The notes under the pieces were generated by a model. That model was not told the DNA's origin, did no database searches, and worked only from the letters and a program-made list of their open reading frames with translations. A stretch of 33,277 nucleotides of DNA. Origin: an uncultured Bacteroidales bacterium (GTDB lineage Bacteria > Bacteroidota > Bacteroidia > Bacteroidales > Bacteroidaceae). Location of the stretch: the NCBI GenBank assembly GCA_902760315.1, contig CACWFV010000026.1, forward strand, positions 1 to 33,277. Direction: 5' to 3'. A program made the translations under genes and the position numbers. Below, piece after piece: positions 14,865 to 23,261 of this stretch; within the stretch, counting starts at the first letter, position 1, and every line of letters begins with the position of its first letter.

Positions 14865-15335
14865 TTACTCGTGGTGGTAGGGCTCTCCTTTAATAATAGT
14901 ACACGCGCGATAGATTTGCTCTGTGAACGTAAGGCGAATCATCTGGTGTGAGAAAGTCATCTTGGAAAGACTCAGTTGCTCGTTGGCACGGCCATAGACA
15001 GCAGGTGAGAAACCATAGGGGCCTCCGATGACGAAGATGAGTCGGCGGGCGGTCTGCTGCTTCTGCTCCAGCCAGCGTGCAAACTCAATGCTGCGGTATT
15101 CGCGGCCGTGCTCGTCGAGCAGGACGACGGTGTCGCTGGGCTGCAACTGCTTGAGGATGAGTTCGCCCTCGGCCTGTTTCTGCTGTTCCTCCGTCAGGCT
15201 TTTGGTATTCTTGAGTTCGGGGATGGTTACGATGTCGAAAGGCATGTAGTGGCCAATGCGCTCGGCATAGTCGTTGATACCAGCCAAGAAGTGCTTATTG
15301 ACAGTCTTACCAACCTGTAGGAGTATTGTCTTCAT
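14865..15335 (-). CDS. rlmH: 23S rRNA (pseudouridine1915-N3)-methyltransferase RlmH
   Basis: This 156-residue SPOUT methyltransferase of full family length methylates N3 of pseudouridine 1915 in helix 69 of 23S rRNA, acting on the assembled 70S ribosome with S-adenosylmethionine. Diagnostic segments are VLLDEHGREYRSIEFA in the middle, the knot loop LIFVIGGPYGFSP, and the C-terminal LSLSKMTFSHQMIRLTFTEQIYRA ending in GEPYHHE. It is the last gene of the ftsK - lolA-like - DUF5687 operon. Its ATG follows directly on an array of six heptamer repeats that fills the gap to the DUF5687 stop. Confidence 0.95.
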   Translation of the reverse strand: MKTILLQVGKTVNKHFLAGINDYAERIGHYMPFDIVTIPELKNTKSLTEEQQKQAEGELILKQLQPSDTVVLLDEHGREYRSIEFARWLEQKQQTARRLIFVIGGPYGFSPAVYGRANEQLSLSKMTFSHQMIRLTFTEQIYRACTIIKGEPYHHE

Positions 15336-15377
15336 ACATCAAACATCTTACCTCATACATCTGACATCTGACATCTC
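15336..15377. repeat. Six tandem heptamers (consensus ACATCTN)
   Basis: Consecutive 7-bp units start at 15336, 15343, 15350, 15357, 15364 and 15371. They are ACATCAA, ACATCTT, ACCTCAT, ACATCTG, ACATCTG and ACATCTC. The array begins at the base next to the rlmH start codon and ends inside the DUF5687 stop codon, so it forms the entire spacer, including any ribosome-binding region of rlmH. Confidence 0.85.
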
Positions 15378-16869
15378 ACCTTGTAGAGTGGAAACCTTCC
15401 ATGTTTTCGTAGCGATGTGCCATCATTCGCTGATAGATGTTGCGTAGCCAGAAAGGTTCCGTCAGGGTGATGGCCAGACCGACGATGAGCATGACCCAGT
15501 AAGCGACATCAGCCGTAAAGACAACTTGCAGCAGGAGAATGATGACGACAGGTGCAAACATAGCTGTCATGGAGACAATAATCTGCCACTTGTTCTCTAT
15601 CTGGTTTTTTCCGGTCAGCTTCTCGTTGAGCGGCAACGTCTGCTTGTTGTAGACGGCCATCTGGAAGAGTAGGAAATAGATGGGTCCGGTGACGGTGAAG
15701 AGATAGGCCAGCACCATGAGCAGTGAGAACCTACCCATAAAGACGGGTATGAGTGTGATGAGGAAAGGCAGCAGCAGTACGGCACAATAGTAGTAGTACT
15801 TAGCGCGCAGCAGCGTGAGGATGTTCTCTTTGTGCACCATCAGCAGGTCGATATAGTTGCCTTCAGGACACATCACCTTGGTGAGGTTGACGGCACCGAA
15901 GAAGACGAAGCAGTAGAGGCAGAAGAAATTGCGCTCGAAGCCGGATTGGTAGATGTCGAGGAAGGAGATGGCCAGCGAGAAGAAAGTGATGATGCAGACA
16001 CCCTGGATGAAACGCCCACGGATAGCCTTGTTGCGCATGGTGCTCTTGATTTCCAACTTCAGGTATTCGCCGATTTGACCGAAGCGGTTCAAGGCTTGGA
16101 ACTCGGAGACGTGCTTTAGCTTGGTCTTCTCGTTCTTGGAGATTTCATCGTAAATAAGGCGCATCTGCATATAGCGGTTGATGGCGAACAACACGATGAA
16201 AAGGACGGCAAAGAGCAGGAAGCACCACCAAGAGAAGGCATAGTCGGACAAGGCGTTGCCAAGGAAGTCGAAGACGGCATCCAGTTGACCGTCAGAAAGT
16301 ATAAAGAAGGGCAGAATGAGCGTGCCGTAGAAAAGGGCAGGCAGTGCCCACCAGAACAGACTCTGATTGACGAGGGTGCGCACCAGCAGATACCACTGGC
16401 TGTTGACCAGCACCATCAGGTGAGCCAGGCAGAGCATGCCGAGTGCTGCCCATCCGGTCAGTCCTCCACACCAGACGATGAAGGTGTAGGGCAGGACGAG
16501 CGTCATCCACACCAGATTGCCGCCATCCAGCAACTGCTGGACGAGGAAACACTCTATGGCGCTGTATTTACTAATAGGTGTCAACAGATAGGGTTTCACC
16601 AGCATCAGGGGCGTCTGCTGGGTGGCAAAACGTAAACCGAAGTCGAAGATGAGCAGGAACGGCAGGATGAAGAACAACATCTCCGGTGAGCCTTCCTTGG
16701 CTGCTAACCACCCGAAAAAAGTTCCTAAGGCAATGAATTCTACGGCAAAGATAGCCATGGCGATGTATCCGAAAAGCTTGCCGTACTGGTTGGCCTCGAA
16801 CATGACGTTGCGCTTCTCGCTCAGTTTTACGTTCTTGCGCAACAGAAAGAATAGCCTAATCTTGTTCAT
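15376..16869 (-). CDS. DUF5687 family multi-pass membrane protein
   Basis: The 497-residue protein has about ten or more hydrophobic segments. Two of these, FGYIAMAIFAVEFIALGTFFGWL and MLFFILPFLLIFDFGL, lie near the N-terminus, and a cluster of four or five stands in the last 150 residues. The segment CPEGNYIDLLMVHKENILTLLRAKYYY (about residues 310-336) is typical of DUF5687, a Bacteroidetes family thought to be permease components of ABC-type exporters. No ATPase gene is adjacent, so the partner would be elsewhere. The start overlaps the stop of the lolA-like gene by 4 bp (ATGA), indicating translational coupling. The substrate is unknown. Confidence 0.8.
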   Translation of the reverse strand: MNKIRLFFLLRKNVKLSEKRNVMFEANQYGKLFGYIAMAIFAVEFIALGTFFGWLAAKEGSPEMLFFILPFLLIFDFGLRFATQQTPLMLVKPYLLTPISKYSAIECFLVQQLLDGGNLVWMTLVLPYTFIVWCGGLTGWAALGMLCLAHLMVLVNSQWYLLVRTLVNQSLFWWALPALFYGTLILPFFILSDGQLDAVFDFLGNALSDYAFSWWCFLLFAVLFIVLFAINRYMQMRLIYDEISKNEKTKLKHVSEFQALNRFGQIGEYLKLEIKSTMRNKAIRGRFIQGVCIITFFSLAISFLDIYQSGFERNFFCLYCFVFFGAVNLTKVMCPEGNYIDLLMVHKENILTLLRAKYYYYCAVLLLPFLITLIPVFMGRFSLLMVLAYLFTVTGPIYFLLFQMAVYNKQTLPLNEKLTGKNQIENKWQIIVSMTAMFAPVVIILLLQVVFTADVAYWVMLIVGLAITLTEPFWLRNIYQRMMAHRYENMEGFHSTR

Positions 16870-17459
16870 CTCAAGTCAATAACTTCTGCGTTGGGGAAAT
16901 CTTTGGAATTGAAACGGAACATTCCATCGGACAACTTGCTTTGCTTGAAGCCGGAGATGGTGATGGTGGTCCAACTCTTTTGTTGGCGCATGCGTATCTG
17001 CGATGGAATGTAGGTTTTCTGGTTGACGGTGATGTACATCTCTTGAATGCTGCGCTTGCCAGTTGCGGTCAGATGTACGATGAAACTGCCGTTTTTCTTC
17101 TCCATCGTGTACTTATAGCCCTTTTGGTACATATAGATGAAGTTATAGGGATTGATGGTGGCCAGTTCAGCTTCTGACGGATTGGCCACGTTGACCTCCT
17201 CGTTCTTCTTGAGGTAGGTCCACTGGGTCTTGCCGTCGAACCAAACAGTGGCCTGTGGCGTAGCGGCATGGAACTTACGTCCCTTGATGGCTATGGTACC
17301 GCTGGTGTTGAACTGTTCCCCCCTCATGGAAAACGAGGCCTTGGCTCCCGACTTTGCGGCAACGACGGCTGCCGTCTTGTCGAGCACCTGCTTGGCAGTC
17401 TGTCCGTATGACGCTATGGCAAGCAGCAGCGCCACTGCTGTAGTTATGATCTTCTCCAT
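16866..17459 (-). CDS. LolA-like outer-membrane lipoprotein carrier family protein
   Basis: The 197-residue periplasmic protein has a signal peptide (MEKIITTAVALLLAIASYG, cleavage near residue 19) and a LolA/LolB-type half-barrel: QVLDKTAAVVAAKSGAKASFSM, then FDGKTQWTYLKKNEEVNVANPS, then the strand-rich C-terminal half. The D-x-K-T-x-W-x-Y-L pattern with an acidic stretch is common in Bacteroidetes LolA homologues. LolA shuttles lipoproteins across the periplasm; whether this family member does so is not proven. Its ATG lies 16 bp inside the end of ftsK and its stop overlaps the DUF5687 start, so the three genes are tightly coupled. Confidence 0.85.
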   Translation of the reverse strand: MEKIITTAVALLLAIASYGQTAKQVLDKTAAVVAAKSGAKASFSMRGEQFNTSGTIAIKGRKFHAATPQATVWFDGKTQWTYLKKNEEVNVANPSEAELATINPYNFIYMYQKGYKYTMEKKNGSFIVHLTATGKRSIQEMYITVNQKTYIPSQIRMRQQKSWTTITISGFKQSKLSDGMFRFNSKDFPNAEVIDLR

Positions 17460-19900
17460 TGTGATAACAGATTTTCCAGACTCATTTCGTCGGTGATTAA
17501 TACTTCGCGAGGCTTCGAGCCATGAGCGGCGCCTACGATGCCGGCTTTCTCCAGCTGGTCCATCAGTCGTCCGGCGCGGTTGTAGCCAATGGCAAACTTG
17601 CGCTGGATAAGACTCGTCGAGCCACTCTGCTCGCGGACTATCAGACGGGCTGCATCCTCGAACATGGGGTCCAGGTGCTGCATGTCAACCTCGCGACTCT
17701 CGCCAGCCTCACCGTCGTCAGTATCTGGCTCAGGCAGTTCGAAGGCAGAGATGTAGCCTTGCTGATTGGCAATGAACTGATTGATGCGCTCCACCTCCGG
17801 AGTGTCGACAAAGGCACACTGTACGCGAACCGGTTCGCCGCCATTCAGGTAGAGCATGTCGCCACGGCCTACTAACTGCTGGGCACCGGGACGGTCCAGA
17901 ATGGTGCGTGAGTCAATCATGGCACTCACCTTGAAAGCGATACGGCTGGGGAAGTTGGCCTTGATGGTACCTGTGATGATGTTTGTCGTAGGACGCTGCG
18001 TGGCAATAATCATGTGTATACCCACGGCACGGGCCAGCTGAGCGATACGTGCTATTGGCAGCTCCACCTCCTTGCCTGCGGTCATAATCAGGTCGCCAAA
18101 CTCGTCGATGACTACTACGATGTAGGGCATGAAGTGGTGGCCGTGGTCAGGATTGAGCTGTCGGTCGATGAACTTCTTGTTATATTCCTTGAGGTTGCGC
18201 GCCTGAGCCATTTTCAGTAAGTCGTAGCGCGTATCCATCTCCTTGCAGAGTGAGTTCAGCGTGCGCACCACCTTGGTGACGTCGGTAATAATGGGGTCGG
18301 CATCGTCGTCTGAAATCTTGGCCAGAAAGTGCTTCTCTATGTTAGCATAGATGCTGAACTCCACCTTCTTGGGGTCAACGAGCACAATCTTCAGTTCTGC
18401 AGGGTGTTTCTTGTAGAGCAACGAAGTGATGATGGCATTCAGACCGACCGACTTACCCTGTCCGGTAGCACCGGCCACCAACAGGTGGGGAGCCTTGGCC
18501 AGGTCGAACATGAAGACTTCGTTGGTGATGGTCTTACCGACGGCACAGGGCAACTCCATCTTGGACTCCTGGAACTTCTTGGAGTCAAGGATGGAGCGCA
18601 TGGAAACAGTAGCAGGCTTAGCGTTAGGCACTTCGATACCGATGGTGCCCTTGCCGGGGATTGGCGCAATGATACGGATGCCCAACGCGGAAAGCGACAG
18701 GGCGATATCGTCCTCCAGATTGCGAATCCTGGAGATGCGTACACCGGGAGCCGGTGTAATCTCGTAGAGCGTGATGGTAGGACCTACGGTGGCTTTGATG
18801 CTCGAAATCTCGACACCGAAGTTGCGGAGCACGTCGACGATGCGGTTCTTGTTGGTGTTCTGCTCGTTCATGTCGATAAACGGCTTGCCGTCACTCTCGT
18901 ACTGCTGCAGCAAGTCGAGGGTGGGATAGCGGTAGTTCTCCAAGTCGCGTTTGGGGTCGTAGGGCGTTGTGATGTCTCCATAGTTGCCCTCCACACTCTT
19001 GCCGTGAGCAGTCTCCTCTTCCTCGGTTTCCTCGACGACGAATTCTGTGTTGTCGCCGCCCGCTGGAATGGGGGGAACGGGCGTTGGGCTGACGTCATCC
19101 TTATGGTCTTTTTCCCTTTCCGGTTCTTTAGGCGTGTCTATGTCGAAGATGACCTCTTCTGTCTCCGGGTTGTCAAAAACGCGACTATTGGTGTCTGTAG
19201 TCTGTTCGGAGGTGTCGGCATTGTCGCCCCCTCCGATATTGATGGTCATGGGTATCTTCTTCAAGTAATGCAGCGGGTTGAAGATCTTGCGAATAATGAT
19301 GACCGTCTCCATGCTGAGGTACACAAGGAATGCCACTGCCGATAAGCCCAACATGGCCGTGAGTCCGGGAACACCCAACAGCCCCTCTATCTGCTGACAG
19401 ATAGCTAGTCCGTGGTCTCCGCCGGGATTGAAACAGGCGTCTTCAAAAAAAGGCGCCAGGAATTTGGCCATGGTCACTGACGACCAGATGGTGATGATAG
19501 ACAGCGACATAAACCATTTTAGCAGGCGGACCTGGTAGGCTCGCATCATGGTGACAGCCACCATCAGCATAAAGATGGGGATGAGAAAGGCTGCCAAGCC
19601 AAAGCAACGCTTGATGAAGAAGTGTGCGGCATAAGCTCCCAGTGAACCGCAGGAGTTCTGGAACTCGCGTGCCTCGTTCATAATTTCACCCTCATGGGGC
19701 GAATCTATCAGGCTCTGGTCAGCGGCTCCGGTGGTGAAATAGGAGATGAATGCCCATGCCAGATAGCCTGCAATGATCAGCAGGCAGAAGCCCAGGACAA
19801 AGTTGACACGCTCGTTGAAGAATATCTTGTCGATGCCTAACGCCTCTCTGAACGATGAAGCAGTTTTATCTGAAGCTTTACTAGTTTTCTTTTTAGCCAT
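17444..19900 (-). CDS. ftsK: DNA translocase FtsK
   Basis: The 818-residue septal DNA pump segregates the chromosome terminus and activates XerCD at dif. Four N-terminal membrane spans are visible (about residues 33-55, 88-118, 128-150 and 176-202), then an acidic, low-complexity linker (about 215-310). The RecA-like motor has Walker A GATGQGKS at 477-484 and Walker B IVVVIDEFGDL near 593-603. The winged-helix gamma domain at about 750-815 includes SLIQRKFAIGYNRAGRLMDQLE, which reads the KOPS polarity sequences. Length and order are normal for a short-linker FtsK. It heads the operon that continues into the lolA-like gene. Confidence 0.95.
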   Translation of the reverse strand: MAKKKTSKASDKTASSFREALGIDKIFFNERVNFVLGFCLLIIAGYLAWAFISYFTTGAADQSLIDSPHEGEIMNEAREFQNSCGSLGAYAAHFFIKRCFGLAAFLIPIFMLMVAVTMMRAYQVRLLKWFMSLSIITIWSSVTMAKFLAPFFEDACFNPGGDHGLAICQQIEGLLGVPGLTAMLGLSAVAFLVYLSMETVIIIRKIFNPLHYLKKIPMTINIGGGDNADTSEQTTDTNSRVFDNPETEEVIFDIDTPKEPEREKDHKDDVSPTPVPPIPAGGDNTEFVVEETEEEETAHGKSVEGNYGDITTPYDPKRDLENYRYPTLDLLQQYESDGKPFIDMNEQNTNKNRIVDVLRNFGVEISSIKATVGPTITLYEITPAPGVRISRIRNLEDDIALSLSALGIRIIAPIPGKGTIGIEVPNAKPATVSMRSILDSKKFQESKMELPCAVGKTITNEVFMFDLAKAPHLLVAGATGQGKSVGLNAIITSLLYKKHPAELKIVLVDPKKVEFSIYANIEKHFLAKISDDDADPIITDVTKVVRTLNSLCKEMDTRYDLLKMAQARNLKEYNKKFIDRQLNPDHGHHFMPYIVVVIDEFGDLIMTAGKEVELPIARIAQLARAVGIHMIIATQRPTTNIITGTIKANFPSRIAFKVSAMIDSRTILDRPGAQQLVGRGDMLYLNGGEPVRVQCAFVDTPEVERINQFIANQQGYISAFELPEPDTDDGEAGESREVDMQHLDPMFEDAARLIVREQSGSTSLIQRKFAIGYNRAGRLMDQLEKAGIVGAAHGSKPREVLITDEMSLENLLSQWRRS

Positions 19901-19924
19901 ACCTTATTTTATGATTACGAAATG

Positions 19925-19932
19925 CAAAATTA
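19925..19932 (-). promoter_or_regulatory. -7 box of the ftsK operon
   Basis: On the minus strand TAATTTTG fits TAnnTTTG, 24 bp upstream of the ftsK ATG at 19900. A -33 TTTG is not evident. The 112-bp divergent region is shared with the promoter at 19972-20004. Confidence 0.55.
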
Positions 19933-19971
19933 CACATTATTTCTCAGAAATGACTATAAAACAGTAGTTTT

Positions 19972-20004
19972 TTTGTGTTTTTTGCACAAATATTTGTACC
20001 TTTG
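19972..20004 (+). promoter_or_regulatory. Promoter of the exonuclease - rlmI - tilS operon
   Basis: The -33 TTTG at 19972-19975 and the -7 TACCTTTG at 19997-20004 are separated by 21 bp, a full match to the Bacteroidota housekeeping consensus. The ATG of the first gene is at 20013, only 8 bp after the -7 box, so the transcript should begin within a few bases of the start codon. Confidence 0.8.
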
Positions 20005-20012
20005 CACGCCAG

Positions 20013-20657
20013 ATGAAGAAAACAATATTTAGTAAATTCGACAAGACGAAGATAGGAGCTTTACCACGGGTGCTCTTTGAGGGACGCATCGTGGTGGTAC
20101 TGTCGGAGTGGGAAGCTGAAAAGGCTGTGCGCTATCTGCTGACTCAACCTATTCTCGGCATGGATACGGAGACGCGTCCGTCGTTTAGAAAGGGTTCGGT
20201 GCATCAGGTAGCCCTTCTGCAGGTATCAACCTACGATACTTGTTTCCTCTTCCGCTTGAACCAGTTAGGCCTGTCGCCGTCGGTGAAGCTGCTGTTGGAG
20301 GATACGACGGTACCCAAAATAGGTCTGTCTTTGCGTGACGACCTGAATTCGTTGCATCGTATTGGCGATTTCAATGCCGGTTACTTTATCGATTTACAGA
20401 ATCGAGTCAGCGAGGTCGGCGTGGAGGACATGAGCCTGCAGAAACTGTATGCAAATTTCTTTGGGCAGCGCATTTCCAAGCGCGAACAGCTTTCTAACTG
20501 GGAGGCTGATGTTCTGACAGATAAGCAGAAACTGTATGCTGCTACCGATGCCTGGTCATGTATAATGTTGTATGAGGAACTGCTGCGTTTGGAACAAACG
20601 GGCGATTACGAACTGATAAAAGTAGGCAATGATGATGAAGCAAGTACGGCTGCGTAA
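20013..20657 (+). CDS. RNase D-like 3'-5' exonuclease domain protein (DEDDy)
   Basis: This 214-residue protein consists of one DEDDy exonuclease domain. Asp51 and Glu53 stand in LGMDTETRPSF, Asp110 in SLRDDLNSL, and Tyr175/Asp179 in YAATDA, so all metal-binding and catalytic positions are present. Family members remove nucleotides from 3' ends of RNA or DNA. Unlike full RNase D it lacks HRDC domains, so the substrate is open. The start is supported by the conserved-looking KTIFSKFDKT opening and by the promoter just upstream. The next gene starts 29 bp before this one ends. Confidence 0.9.
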   Translation: MKKTIFSKFDKTKIGALPRVLFEGRIVVVLSEWEAEKAVRYLLTQPILGMDTETRPSFRKGSVHQVALLQVSTYDTCFLFRLNQLGLSPSVKLLLEDTTVPKIGLSLRDDLNSLHRIGDFNAGYFIDLQNRVSEVGVEDMSLQKLYANFFGQRISKREQLSNWEADVLTDKQKLYAATDAWSCIMLYEELLRLEQTGDYELIKVGNDDEASTAA

Positions 20658-21810
20658 AGGTAAGGAGGAAAGCCTCAGGAGATTTCATCCGTGGGTGTTT
20701 TCTGGAGCTATTGCTCAGGTCGAAGAGGGCGTTGCAGAGGGTGATGTGGTACGCGTATTGACCAATTCTGGCGATTTCATCGCTGTTGGTCACTATCAGG
20801 AAGGCTCTATTGCTGTGCGTGTGCTGACTTTTTCTGACGTGCCTATTGATGATGAATTCTGGCGCTCCCGTCTTCAGTCTGCCTTGACAATGCGTCAGGC
20901 TATAGGTATAGCTGACAATCCGGACAATAATACCTATCGCCTGGTACATGGTGAGGGAGATAATCTGCCGGGCTTGATAGTCGATGTCTATGGACAGACA
21001 GCCGTCATGCAGGCCCATTCTATCGGTATGCACCTCTGTCGCAAGCAAATTGCCTATGCGCTAAAAGATGTGATGGAATCGCGCATTTCACATATTTATT
21101 ATAAGAGTGAGACAACGCTGCCTTTTCTGACTACTGACGACATGAATGGTTTCTTAGTTGGTGGCAGCGATGACAATATGGCTACGGAGAACGGCCTGAA
21201 GTTTCGTGTTGACTGGTTGAAAGGCCAGAAGACGGGCTTCTTTGTTGACCAGCGCGAGAACCGCTCGCTGTTGGAAAGATTCTCCAGAGGCAAGCGTGTG
21301 CTGAACATGTTCTGCTATACCGGAGGTTTCTCGTTCTATGCTATGCGCGGCGGTGCGGAGTTAGTTCACAGTGTAGACTCGTCGGCCAAAGCCATTGAAC
21401 TGACCAAGCAGAATGTGGAGTTGAACTTCCCTGGCGACAAGCGTCATGAGGCTTTCTGCGAGGATGCCTTCAAATATCTGGACCAAGCAGGCTCCAACTA
21501 TAATCTGATCATCCTGGATCCGCCGGCCTTTGCCAAGCATCGTGGCGCTTTGCACAATGCACTGAAAGGTTATACGCGGTTGAACCAAAAGGCCTTTGAG
21601 AAGATTGAAAGGGGTGGCATCGTCTTTACCTTTTCCTGTTCGCAGGTGGTGACAAAAGACCATTTCCGCAATGCAGTATTCACGGCAGCGGCTCTTGCCA
21701 AGCGCAAGGTGCGTATTCTTCATCAGTTGCATCAGCCTGCTGACCATCCCATCAATATCTATCATCCGGAGGGTGAGTACCTGAAAGGTTTGGTGCTCTA
21801 TGTGGAATAA
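20629..21810 (+). CDS. rlmI: Class I rRNA large-subunit methyltransferase, RlmI-like
   Basis: The 393-residue protein has an N-terminal PUA-like RNA-binding domain (RKGKEESLRRFHPWVFSGAI through about residue 75), a linking domain, and a Rossmann methyltransferase core. The core shows KTGFFVDQREN near 205-215, the SAM motif VLNMFCYTGGFSF near 224-236, and the active-site motif ILDPPAFAKH near 287-296. E. coli RlmI makes m5C1962 in 23S rRNA, and this is the closest known role. Three successive ATG codons open the frame, so the start is uncertain by two codons. It overlaps the exonuclease gene by 29 bp and tilS by 11 bp. Confidence 0.9.
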   Translation: MMMKQVRLRKGKEESLRRFHPWVFSGAIAQVEEGVAEGDVVRVLTNSGDFIAVGHYQEGSIAVRVLTFSDVPIDDEFWRSRLQSALTMRQAIGIADNPDNNTYRLVHGEGDNLPGLIVDVYGQTAVMQAHSIGMHLCRKQIAYALKDVMESRISHIYYKSETTLPFLTTDDMNGFLVGGSDDNMATENGLKFRVDWLKGQKTGFFVDQRENRSLLERFSRGKRVLNMFCYTGGFSFYAMRGGAELVHSVDSSAKAIELTKQNVELNFPGDKRHEAFCEDAFKYLDQAGSNYNLIILDPPAFAKHRGALHNALKGYTRLNQKAFEKIERGGIVFTFSCSQVVTKDHFRNAVFTAAALAKRKVRILHQLHQPADHPINIYHPEGEYLKGLVLYVE

Positions 21811-23104
21811 GGTTGGGCATTATATCGATAAACATAATCTGCTTAATGCCAATGATTTGTATTTAGTAGCCTTAAGCGGTGGTGCGGATAGTGTCGCATT
21901 GCTGCTGCTGCTGAAAAGTCATGGTTTCAACGTACATGCAGCTCATTGTAATTTCCATCTGAGGGGAGCAGAGTCGGACAGGGACGAGGTGTTCTGTTCG
22001 GAGCTTTGTGAACGCTTGGGTGTCGAGCTGCATAAGGCTCATTTTGATACTCAGACCTATGCCGAACTCCATCATGTGAGTATTGAGATGGCGGCGAGGA
22101 CATTGCGCTACCGATGGTTTGAACAACTCAGGCAGGACATTGGCGCTTCGGGTGTCTGCGTGGCTCATCATCGTGACGACTCCGTTGAGACAATAGTTCT
22201 TAATATGGTGCGGGGTACCGGTATACATGGATTGACGGGTATACGGCCACGTAACGGTTATGTCTTGCGGCCGCTGCTATGCGTTTCACGCGCTGAAATC
22301 GAGCAGTTCCTGTCTGCTTCAGGCCAGTCGTATGTCACGGACAGTACCAATCTGGAAGATGATGCCACGCGCAATAAGGTGCGCCACCATGTGATACCGC
22401 AGTTACGTCAGTTGAATAGCCATGCAGAGCAAAACATACAGCGGATGGCTGAGCGGATGGTGGCTGTTGAGTCATTGCTGGCTGACTATAAGTTGAGAAT
22501 GCTCCGGAAAGAAGGAGAAAGGGTGCTTGTCAAAAAGGCCGAAGTTTCTGACGACTACCTGCTCTACGAACTCCTTTCCGACTATGGTTTTAATGCTGCT
22601 CAGGCGTCTCAAGTCTACGCCTCCATATTGGCAGGGAATGTTGGTCGCGAATTTTCCTCGGCTGGTTATGATTTGCTTGTTGACCGTGAGAACTTGCTGA
22701 TTGAACCCCATTTGACGGCGTTCAGTCCGGTTCGTATTCCAGAAACGGGTGTGTATGTTTTAGACGAAAGACTGAAGCTAAGGGTAGAAAAAGGTAGTTT
22801 CCCCGTCTCGAAGGCTCCTTTTGTAGCCACCCTCAACGCTGCTGCTGTTCATTTTCCTTTGACTGTACGCAGGGTTGAAAAGGGGGATTGGATGGTGCCT
22901 TACGGTATGAAAGGCCGCAAGTTGTTAAGCGATTTCCTGACGGATCTCAAACTGTCTACCTTTGATAAAAGGAAACAATTAGTTGTTGTTGATAACCAAG
23001 GTGTTATCGTTTGGTGTGTTGGTATTAGGGTGAGCCAAACCTATGCCCTGTCTACTGCTCCGTCTGTGGAGCCGGTGGCTTGTGTAAGACTTTCTGTCGA
23101 ATAA
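21800..23104 (+). CDS. tilS: tRNA(Ile)-lysidine synthase TilS
   Basis: The 434-residue enzyme ligates lysine to C34 of the CAU-anticodon tRNA-Ile, making lysidine so that the tRNA reads AUA and accepts isoleucine instead of methionine. The N-type ATP pyrophosphatase P-loop LSGGADSVALL is at about residues 29-39. HCNFHLRGAESDRDE and VAHHRDDSVETIVLNMVRGTGIHGL follow as the standard nucleotide- and tRNA-binding motifs, and the C-terminal TilS domain (VRRVEKGDWMVPYGMKGRKLLSDFL) is present. It ends the operon begun at 20013 and precedes ileS, whose product charges the same tRNA, although ileS has its own promoter. Confidence 0.95.
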   Translation: MWNKVGHYIDKHNLLNANDLYLVALSGGADSVALLLLLKSHGFNVHAAHCNFHLRGAESDRDEVFCSELCERLGVELHKAHFDTQTYAELHHVSIEMAARTLRYRWFEQLRQDIGASGVCVAHHRDDSVETIVLNMVRGTGIHGLTGIRPRNGYVLRPLLCVSRAEIEQFLSASGQSYVTDSTNLEDDATRNKVRHHVIPQLRQLNSHAEQNIQRMAERMVAVESLLADYKLRMLRKEGERVLVKKAEVSDDYLLYELLSDYGFNAAQASQVYASILAGNVGREFSSAGYDLLVDRENLLIEPHLTAFSPVRIPETGVYVLDERLKLRVEKGSFPVSKAPFVATLNAAAVHFPLTVRRVEKGDWMVPYGMKGRKLLSDFLTDLKLSTFDKRKQLVVVDNQGVIVWCVGIRVSQTYALSTAPSVEPVACVRLSVE

Positions 23105-23189
23105 GGCTAAGCGGCGGTTTGTGGTACGGCGCTATTACATTGCTTGGTTGGTGAGGCATCCTTTTTAACATTATTATGCAACCGGGAAA

Positions 23190-23221
23190 TTTGGTGATTA
23201 CAAAAAAAATGTTTACCTTTG
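23190..23221 (+). promoter_or_regulatory. Promoter of the ileS operon
   Basis: The -33 TTTG (23190-23193), a 20-bp spacer and the -7 TACCTTTG (23214-23221) match the Bacteroidota consensus. Transcription should start near 23227, giving a 35-nt leader. That is too short for a T-box or other tRNA-sensing leader. Confidence 0.8.
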
Positions 23222-23261
23222 CATTTCATTAAGAAAATAGTTTGAAATTATCGATAATTTT

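Noticed and set aside
14857-14888. Hairpin GGAGAG...CTCTCC at the feoAB/rlmH convergence as a terminator
   Set aside because: The loop is about 20 nt, the stem only six strong pairs, and the T-tract is short; it lies inside rlmH coding sequence. Too weak to call.
23105-23213. Leader regulation (T-box or other tRNA-sensing leader) for ileS
   Set aside because: The promoter at 23190-23221 leaves only about 35 nt before the ATG, with no hairpin or specifier loop.
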